Origin: Salinisphaera sp. UBA6602
GTDB taxonomy: Bacteria; Pseudomonadota; Gammaproteobacteria; Nevskiales; Salinisphaeraceae
Direction of reading: 5' to 3'
Assembly (NCBI GenBank): GCA_002433465.1
Contig: DJIE01000182.1
Span: 46,854 to 60,386 of the forward strand
Length of the DNA: 13,533 bases
Positions 8,345 to 13,533 of the stretch are shown here, piece by piece (positions within the stretch are counted from its first letter, which is position 1; each line of letters begins with the position of its first letter). A model generated the notes under the pieces. That model was not told the origin of the DNA. It was given only the letters and a program-made list of their open reading frames with translations, and ran no database searches. The position numbers and the translations under genes are program-made.

Positions 8345-9357
8345 CCGGTCTCCTCAGCCTCGTTCAATGAATCGGGTGCAGCAAAGCCGGGCAGGCGTTC
8401 ACGCAGCCAGGCCGGGATGCGCTGTTCGAGCCAGTACACCGGTTCGCCGTAGCGCCCGGCGCTGACAAAGCCCACATGGCCGCCATGGCGGGATAATTCC
8501 AGCCGTATAGACGACGACAGGGCATCCGGACCCGGTATGACGTCCGGCGCCATGAAGGGGTCGTCTTCGGCATGAATGATCAATGTGGGCAGGCGGATAT
8601 GCCTGAGAAACGGGCCGCTGCTGGAGCGCTCGTAGTAGTCCTCGGCATCGCGAAAGCCGTTGAGGGGCGCGGTCACGGCATTGTCGAACGAGGGAAAATC
8701 CCGCAGTTTGCGAAAATCCGGGTACGGCTGCGGCGCTTCGATGAGCTTGAACTTGGCCTCGTAGGCCTCGCGCAGGCCGTTGATCATATGCGCCTGGTAA
8801 ATACGCGACAGCCCCTGCTGAATGGCCTGGGCACAGCGCTTGAGATCGTAGGGCACGGACACCGCCGTGGCACAGGCCAGGGGCGCGGCACGTCCCTGTT
8901 CGCCAAGATACTTGAGCAATACGTTGCCGCCCAGCGAATAGCCGACCGCGGCCAGCGGCGCCCGCGCAAAGCGCCGGCGTACGTGGCGTACAACGGTATC
9001 GAAATCCTCGGTTTCGCCCGAGTGATAGCTGCGGGCAAGACGGTTGGGCTCGGCCGCGCCGCGAAAATGCATCAGCACGCCGCGCGCGCCGTGGGCGTCG
9101 GCCTGACGCAACAGCCCCCGTGCGTACTTGGATTCCAGCGAGCCGTTCAAGCCGTGAAGCACGATCACGATGGGTGCATCCGCATCGAGCCCGCGCTCGG
9201 GCAGCCACGACAGATCCAGAAAGTCGCCGTCGTCCAGCTCCAGGCGCTCGCGCTCGACTTCCAGCGCCGGCGAAGGCCTTACCTTGGACGCAAACACCGT
9301 CTGCGCATGCGCATTGCGCAGCCAGAACGCGGGCTCGAAGTCGCTGCGGGTCAGCAT
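8341..9357 (-). CDS. yheT: YheT-family alpha/beta hydrolase
   Basis: A 338-residue alpha/beta hydrolase of the YheT/ABHD1-3-like group. The oxyanion region is VLHGLNGSLESKY (67-79). The conserved FRGAAEPNR...YHSGETEDF block lies at 98-119. The nucleophile elbow GYSLGGN places Ser141. The acid lies in HAEDDPF (Asp265 or Asp266), and HGGHVGF gives His294, so the catalytic triad is complete. Relatives are putative esterases or lipases; the substrate is unknown. ATG 9357-9355 gives the family N-terminus (FEPAFWLRNAHAQTVFAS). No good Shine-Dalgarno is seen. The stop overlaps the apparent CTG start of the glycosyltransferase, implying coupled translation, and 45 bases separate it from mtgA upstream. 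Confidence 0.9.
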   Translation of the reverse strand: MLTRSDFEPAFWLRNAHAQTVFASKVRPSPALEVERERLELDDGDFLDLSWLPERGLDADAPIVIVLHGLNGSLESKYARGLLRQADAHGARGVLMHFRGAAEPNRLARSYHSGETEDFDTVVRHVRRRFARAPLAAVGYSLGGNVLLKYLGEQGRAAPLACATAVSVPYDLKRCAQAIQQGLSRIYQAHMINGLREAYEAKFKLIEAPQPYPDFRKLRDFPSFDNAVTAPLNGFRDAEDYYERSSSGPFLRHIRLPTLIIHAEDDPFMAPDVIPGPDALSSSIRLELSRHGGHVGFVSAGRYGEPVYWLEQRIPAWLRERLPGFAAPDSLNEAEETG

Positions 9358-9402
9358 GATGCAGATCGAGGGTCGAAAATCGGGTACATATCGACGCCCA
9401 GT

Positions 9403-10110
9403 CTACCGCCCTAGCGTTTCAGCCAGATAACCATCCCCGAGCTGGCGCATCTGACGCATGATCCAGGCCGCCTGGCCCTGAACATAGGGCCCGGGCGACG
9501 CCGCGCTGTAGCGCACCGGGTTCGGCAGCACCGCGGCCAGCCTTGCACACTGGCCGGTACTGAGCCGGGCCGCGCTCACGCCGAACAGGCGCTGGGCCGC
9601 GGCGCCCACGCCGAACACCCGGTCATCGAACTGGGCGATATTGAGATACACCTCGAGAATACGGCGCTTGGGCCAGAGCACTTCAAGCCAGAAGGTCAGA
9701 TAGGCTTCCACGCCCTTGCGGATATAGCTCTTGGCCGGCCAGAGAAAAAGGTTCTTGGCCGTTTGCTGGCTGATGGTACTGGCACCGCGAATGGTGCCGC
9801 CCTCGGCGTTGTCTGCCAGCGCGTCGCCAATCGCAGCCCAGACAAAACCATGATGGGTCGGGAAGGTCTGATCTTCGGATGCGACCGCCGCCAGCGGCAT
9901 GCAGGCCGCCATGTCGTCAATATCGGTCCAGCGATAGAAGATCGTCGGACCGTTGTCGCTGGCCTGACTTTCGAAGTGCACGCGTAGCATGTACGCGGTG
10001 ACCGGCGGGTTGACCCAGCGCATGACCAGAATCATCGCTGCCGGCGTGAGCAAGAGCACGCCGACAGCGATCAGCACATAGCGAAAAGGGCGTTTAAACA
10101 GGACGCTCAA
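9403..10110 (-). CDS. mtgA: Monofunctional biosynthetic peptidoglycan transglycosylase MtgA
   Basis: A 235-residue GT51 glycosyltransferase that polymerises lipid II into glycan strands at the outer face of the inner membrane, without a transpeptidase domain. One N-terminal membrane helix (about 11-30) follows a short basic segment. The catalytic motif AVASEDQTFPTHHGF gives Glu79. Then come RGASTISQQTAKNLFLW (108-124) and KRRILEVYLN, with the second catalytic Glu153, all as in E. coli MtgA. NIAQFDDRVFG differs slightly from the usual NIAEFG form. The start is TTG at 10110-10108, overlapping the TGA of the SYLF gene (TTGA). It is the only start codon between an in-frame upstream TAG and codon 12, and starting at codon 12 would remove the basic flank of the helix. 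No clear Shine-Dalgarno is visible. Confidence 0.93.
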   Translation of the reverse strand: MSVLFKRPFRYVLIAVGVLLLTPAAMILVMRWVNPPVTAYMLRVHFESQASDNGPTIFYRWTDIDDMAACMPLAAVASEDQTFPTHHGFVWAAIGDALADNAEGGTIRGASTISQQTAKNLFLWPAKSYIRKGVEAYLTFWLEVLWPKRRILEVYLNIAQFDDRVFGVGAAAQRLFGVSAARLSTGQCARLAAVLPNPVRYSAASPGPYVQGQAAWIMRQMRQLGDGYLAETLGR

Positions 10111-11075
10111 TAGTTGCTGTTGCCGCTACCGTAGCCACCGCTACCCTGCTGGTAGCTGTCGTCGTTGGCGCTGTTCGGCTGGTTGTTGCTGTTGTTGCCG
10201 CTGTTGCCGCTGTTGTCCTGGGCGTCGTAATTGCCCTGGCGTACTTCAACGCCGTTACCGCTGTCGTAGGGCACGGCCTGGCCACGGCTGTAGTCGTCCT
10301 GCTGGCTGCCGCCGTTGCCGTTATTACCGTTGTTGTGCGAATCCATGCTGGTACCGCGGGTGGCGGCTTCGCGATCGAAATCTTCCGAGGCCGGCATGTA
10401 GCGGTCCAGCGTATAAACGAACTTCTGGCCCGCCTGGGGCAGCCCGGACTCGTTGCCGTTACGCAGAATCGAGTAGGCATCGATGCCGGCCTTGTCGTAG
10501 AACAGCCAGTTCGCTTCGCGGTCGATGCTGATCTTGCCGCCTTCCAGGGAAACACCGGCGAACAGGCCACGGGCGCGCGAGTAGGAATAAACCTCGGCAT
10601 CGAAGCCCAGGTTGGTCGACGCCCCGGCGCTACGACCGACCGGCCCGGCCGCCACGGCAGCATCGGCACCGAGATTGACCTGACCGTTGGCGATCTTGTC
10701 GATGCTGCGCTGGGTCTTGAATACCAGGATGATATCCGACGAGGAGGCACCGGCCTGCCAGCCGATCGAGCCGCCGGTCAGCGAGATGAACGTCGGATTC
10801 GACCAGCTGCCGTCCGCGGTGCGTACCGACAGCACGCCCTTGCCGTGGCGGCCGCCCAGAATGAAGCCGGCCTTGAATACGCTGGGGATGACGGCGATGC
10901 CATAGGCCTGCCCGAGCAGCGCCGGCGGGATGGCGTTTTCCGGGATATCGACGAACTGGCGCACCACGGTGGTGGCGTCGTCGAGCTTTTGCTCCTGTTC
11001 ACTGGCCGCCAACGCGCCCGAGGTGGTCGACAGCAGCACAACCGCTGCCACGAACGCCGTGATCCATTGTTTCAT
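10107..11075 (-). CDS. Secreted SYLF-domain (Ysc84-like) lipid-binding protein with Asn/Gly/Ser-rich tail
   Basis: A 322-residue exported protein. Residues 1-23 form a Sec signal peptide (MKQWITAFVAAVVLLSTTSG, likely cleaved after ALA). Residues about 28-230 are a SYLF/Ysc84 domain, with hallmarks IPPALLGQAYGIAVIPSV, GFILGGRHGKGVL, and YSRARGLFAGVSLEGGKIS. SYLF domains bind phosphoinositides in eukaryotes; the bacterial role is not settled. Residues 241-322 are low-complexity, rich in Asn, Gly, Ser, Gln and Tyr with acidic residues, and are probably disordered; the family core does not need this tail. The ATG has an AGGGGA Shine-Dalgarno about 8 bases upstream. It is the first gene of the minus-strand envelope cluster and overlaps mtgA by 4 bases. 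Confidence 0.88.
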   Translation of the reverse strand: MKQWITAFVAAVVLLSTTSGALAASEQEQKLDDATTVVRQFVDIPENAIPPALLGQAYGIAVIPSVFKAGFILGGRHGKGVLSVRTADGSWSNPTFISLTGGSIGWQAGASSSDIILVFKTQRSIDKIANGQVNLGADAAVAAGPVGRSAGASTNLGFDAEVYSYSRARGLFAGVSLEGGKISIDREANWLFYDKAGIDAYSILRNGNESGLPQAGQKFVYTLDRYMPASEDFDREAATRGTSMDSHNNGNNGNGGSQQDDYSRGQAVPYDSGNGVEVRQGNYDAQDNSGNSGNNSNNQPNSANDDSYQQGSGGYGSGNSNY

Positions 11076-11103
11076 CTATGCTTCCCCTGCTTTCGGAGTT
11101 GAG

Positions 11104-11123
11104 GTCGGCTCATGTGTGCCGAC
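11104..11123. repeat. Hairpin upstream of the SYLF gene
   Basis: GTCGGC (11104-11109) and GCCGAC (11118-11123) form a 6-bp stem with an 8-base loop, 28 bases upstream of the SYLF start. Nearby, ACTCGA-A-TCGAGT (11122-11134) forms another short dyad. The 119-base gap between ppk1 and the SYLF gene shows no T-run terminator for ppk1 and no strong promoter, so read-through from ppk1 is possible. Confidence 0.3.
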
Positions 11124-11194
11124 TCGAATCGAGTGTTACTCGCGATCAGACCGCTGCAACAACCACAGGTTCACACCGGCGGCATGCGCCGCGA

Positions 11195-13282
11195 TCAGCC
11201 CGGGCCCTCCATCAGCCGTTTCTGGGCGGCCAGCGGCGCTTCGTCGCCGACGGGCTCGGCTTTCGTATAGCGCCCGTCGTTGCCGAGCAGCCAAGCCTGA
11301 CTGTTGTCGGCGAGGTAGAGCGCGAGTTCACGCTGAACCCGATCATATAACGCCGGACTGGTCACGGGAAAGCAGGTCTCGACCCGGCGGAAGAAATTGC
11401 GATCCATCCAGTCGGCGCTGGCCAGATACAGCTCGGGGGTATCGTCGTTGGCAAAATAGAATACCCGCGTGTGCTCCAGGAAACGCCCGACGATGGAACG
11501 CACCTCGATATTCTCGGATACGCCCTCGACGCCGGGGCGCAGGCAGCAGATACCGCGCACGATGAGTTCGATCTTCACCCCGGCCTGGGATGCCGCATAG
11601 AGCGCACGAATGGCCTGGGGTTCCACCAGCGAATTCATCTTGGCGATGATATGCGCCGGTTTGCCGGCGCGGGCGTTCTCCGCCTCGCGATTGATCTTGT
11701 CGATGATCGCGGTATGCAGCCGAAACGGTGCGTCCAGCAACCGCTCCAGACCCGATACCTTGCCGAGGCTGGTGAGCTGCAGAAACATTTCGTGCACGTC
11801 GTTGCCCAGGGCATCGTCGCAGGAGAACAGGCCGTAGTCGGTATACAAACGCGCCGTCTTGGGATGATAGTTGCCCGTGCCCAGATGCACATAGTTGTGC
11901 AGGCCGTCGGTTTCGCGACGTACGATCAGCGTCATCTTGGCATGGGTCTTGTAGCCGACCACGCCATAGACCACATGCGCGCCGGCGGCCTGCAGACGGT
12001 TGGCCAACTCGATATTGTCGGCTTCGTCGAAGCGGGCGCGCAGTTCGACCACCACGGTGACTTCCTTGCCGGCGCGCGCGGCTTCCACCAACGCATCCAC
12101 CACGGCGGAATCGGGCCCTGTGCGATACAACGTCTGCTTGATCGCCAGCACGCGCGAATCGGAGGCGGCCCGACGCACGAAGTCGATCACCGGCAGAAAC
12201 GAATCGAAGGGGTGATGCAGCAGCACGTCCGCAGCACGGATTTCTGCAAACAGATCGCCGCTCGGCCCCAGCTCGCTGGGCAGGCGCGGTGAGAACGCCG
12301 GGTATTTGAGATCCGGCCGATCGACGGTATCCAGCAACGACATCAGGCGGTTGACGTTGACCGGCCCGTCGACCTGGAACAGATCCTCCTTGGACAGCAG
12401 AAACCGGTCGAGCAGGTACTTGCACAGCGATTCCGGGCAGTTGTGCGCCACTTCAAGACGCACACAGTCGCCGTAGCGGCGCGACGGCAGCTCGCCCTCG
12501 ACCGCACGCAACAGATCGTCGACCTCTTCCTCGTCGACGAACAGATCGGAATTGCGGGTGACACGGAACTGATAGCAGCCCCGCGTGCCCATGCTCGGAA
12601 ACAGGTCGCCCACGTGCTGATGGATGATCGACGACAGGAATACGAAGTCGTGATCGCCGCTGCCGGCCTCGCGCGGCAGCTGAATCACGCGCGGCAGCGC
12701 GCGCGGCGCCTGCACCACGGCATAGTCGATCTTGCGCCCGAAGGCATCGGTGCCGTCCAGCGACACGATGAAATTCAACGACTTGTTGAGAATACGCGGG
12801 AAGGGATGGGCCGGATCGAGTCCCAGCGGGCTGATTACCGGCAGCAGCTCCTCCTCGAAGAACTCGGCCAGCCATGCACGCTGTTCCGGGTTCCATTCCG
12901 AACGTCGCAGAAAGCGGATGCCCTCGTGCTGCAAGGCCGGAATCAACTCGTCGTTGAGGGTGCTGTATTGTTTGGCCACCAGTTCATGCGCGCGGCTACT
13001 GATGGCACGCAGGGCTTCACTGGGGGTGCGGTTATCGGCTTCGGTCGGCGAGTTGACCAGCTCGGCCTTCTGCTTGAGCCCGGCCACCCGCACTTCGAAG
13101 AACTCGTCCAGATTGGTCGAGGAAATACACAGGAATTTCAGCCGTTCGAGCAGCGGTACGCGCCCGTCGCGCGCCTGTTCGAGCACCCGGTCGTTAAACT
13201 CAAGCAGTGACAGCTCACGGTTGATGAACAGATCGGGGGCATCAAGCGTACGCTCTGCGCCGTCCTCTACATTTGCATTCAT
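11195..13282 (-). CDS. ppk: Polyphosphate kinase 1
   Basis: A complete 695-residue PPK1, the normal length. It makes inorganic polyphosphate reversibly from the terminal phosphate of ATP, through a phosphohistidine intermediate, at the inner membrane. The N-terminal domain begins INRELSLLEFNDRVLEQA (20-37), and STNLDEFFEVRVAGL (55-69) is the classic signature. The head domain and the two PLD-like C-terminal domains follow. The autophosphorylated histidine is His447 in VGYKTHAKM, and the second conserved histidine is His604 in FLEHTRVFYF. The arginine-rich VVELRARFDE segment (411-420) and LHLGTGNYH-like VHLGTGNYHPKTARLYTDYG are intact. No ppx is adjacent within the window. The ATG at 13282 has only a weak Shine-Dalgarno. 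The gene is divergent from the PhzF-type gene with 76 bases between starts. Confidence 0.97.
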   Translation of the reverse strand: MNANVEDGAERTLDAPDLFINRELSLLEFNDRVLEQARDGRVPLLERLKFLCISSTNLDEFFEVRVAGLKQKAELVNSPTEADNRTPSEALRAISSRAHELVAKQYSTLNDELIPALQHEGIRFLRRSEWNPEQRAWLAEFFEEELLPVISPLGLDPAHPFPRILNKSLNFIVSLDGTDAFGRKIDYAVVQAPRALPRVIQLPREAGSGDHDFVFLSSIIHQHVGDLFPSMGTRGCYQFRVTRNSDLFVDEEEVDDLLRAVEGELPSRRYGDCVRLEVAHNCPESLCKYLLDRFLLSKEDLFQVDGPVNVNRLMSLLDTVDRPDLKYPAFSPRLPSELGPSGDLFAEIRAADVLLHHPFDSFLPVIDFVRRAASDSRVLAIKQTLYRTGPDSAVVDALVEAARAGKEVTVVVELRARFDEADNIELANRLQAAGAHVVYGVVGYKTHAKMTLIVRRETDGLHNYVHLGTGNYHPKTARLYTDYGLFSCDDALGNDVHEMFLQLTSLGKVSGLERLLDAPFRLHTAIIDKINREAENARAGKPAHIIAKMNSLVEPQAIRALYAASQAGVKIELIVRGICCLRPGVEGVSENIEVRSIVGRFLEHTRVFYFANDDTPELYLASADWMDRNFFRRVETCFPVTSPALYDRVQRELALYLADNSQAWLLGNDGRYTKAEPVGDEAPLAAQKRLMEGPG

Positions 13283-13313
13283 GCGTAATCGACTCGCAGC
13301 GCTCTGCGCCGAC

Positions 13314-13341
13314 TGGACAAAATGGGCCTAACGGATAACAA
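13314..13341 (+). promoter_or_regulatory. Possible sigma-70 promoter for the PhzF-type gene
   Basis: TGGACA (13314-13319) matches the -35 consensus at 5 of 6 positions. After 16 bases comes TAACAA (13336-13341), a weak -10. It sits in the 76-base divergent space between ppk and the PhzF-type gene. On the opposite strand, towards ppk, I found only poor matches (TTGTCA with TTAGGC). Confidence 0.25.
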
Positions 13342-13358
13342 CAGCAGATGACAATTCC

Positions 13359-13533
13359 ATGACAGACACCGTACTGCAACTTACGGCCTACCATATCGAT
13401 GCCTTTACAGACCGGGTCTTTCGGGGCAATCCGGCATCGGTCGTTCTGCTCGATGAGTGGCTCGATGATACGACGCTCCAGGCCGTGGCGGCCGAGCATA
13501 ACCTGGCAGAAACCGCGTTCGTGGTCGCCGGCG
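13359..13533 (+). CDS. PhzF-family isomerase, N-terminal part (runs off the right edge)
   Basis: The first 58 residues belong to the PhzC/PhzF family, which has the diaminopimelate-epimerase fold. Visible are HIDAFTDRVFRGNPASVVLL (12-31) and AEHNLAETAFV (45-55). Glu51 corresponds to the catalytic glutamate of PhzF (in NLSET-type motifs), so activity is plausible. Most chromosomal members outside phenazine operons have no known substrate, and no phenazine genes are visible here. The ATG at 13359 is chosen because it gives the family N-terminus; the ATG at 13348 is in another frame. Confidence 0.9.
   Translation, partial: MTDTVLQLTAYHIDAFTDRVFRGNPASVVLLDEWLDDTTLQAVAAEHNLAETAFVVAG

Noticed and set aside
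11178..11193. Short hairpin GCGGC/GCCGC just after the ppk stop as a terminator
   Set aside because: The stem is only 5 bp and no T-run follows on the minus strand, so it does not qualify as an intrinsic terminator.
13348..13358. ATG at 13348 as start of the PhzF-type gene
   Set aside because: It is in a different reading frame from the conserved HIDAFTDRVFRGNP segment; ATG 13359 is in frame.

Overview
The window is GC-rich (about 60 percent), densely packed bacterial chromosome. Several things point to a gammaproteobacterium: comM, ubiK, glnK and amtB lie next to each other as I recall them in Pseudomonas relatives, a sigma-54/NtrC-type control region precedes glnK, and mtgA, yheT and fetAB homologues are present. 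I cannot name the genus from sequence alone. No mobile element, CRISPR array, tRNA or rRNA is visible, and every gene belongs to a recognisable family.

Region by region. Bases 1-764 (minus strand) hold the 5' part of comM (YifB-type Mg-chelatase-like ATPase), preceded by ubiK. A 268-bp divergent region carries a well-matched NtrC-type site (837-851) and a near-consensus sigma-54 promoter (925-942). From there run glnK1 and amtB1 (1033-2706, plus strand), closed by a strong intrinsic terminator (2738-2769). A second ammonium transporter, amtB2, and a second PII gene, glnK2, follow in the reverse gene order (2937-4649). Close behind glnK2 come a FetA-like ATPase and a FetB-like permease (4693-6092).

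The minus strand from 11075 down to 6109 reads as one tightly spaced cluster: secreted SYLF-domain protein, mtgA, yheT-type hydrolase, TIGR04283-like glycosyltransferase and ClsB-like phospholipase D-fold synthase. It converges on fetB with a 16-bp gap. Two junctions are stop/start overlaps using unusual start codons: TTGA for mtgA and CTGA for the glycosyltransferase. Upstream, also on the minus strand, lies a complete polyphosphate kinase gene (ppk1, 11195-13282). Divergent from it is the 5' end of a PhzF-family isomerase gene, which runs off the window.

How the genes work together. The left half is an ammonium uptake and nitrogen-sensing module with two Amt transporters and two PII proteins. 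Only the first pair shows sigma-54/NtrC signals. The second pair is linked to a putative metal exporter. The right half is envelope and lipid biology (peptidoglycan polymerisation, phospholipid synthesis, glycosyl transfer, lipid-binding SYLF protein) next to polyphosphate synthesis.

I did not find a clearly new defence or mobile system. The least ordinary points are the duplicated, mirrored Amt/PII loci with apparently different control, the glnK2-fetAB linkage, the apparent CTG start of the glycosyltransferase, and the five-gene envelope cluster.
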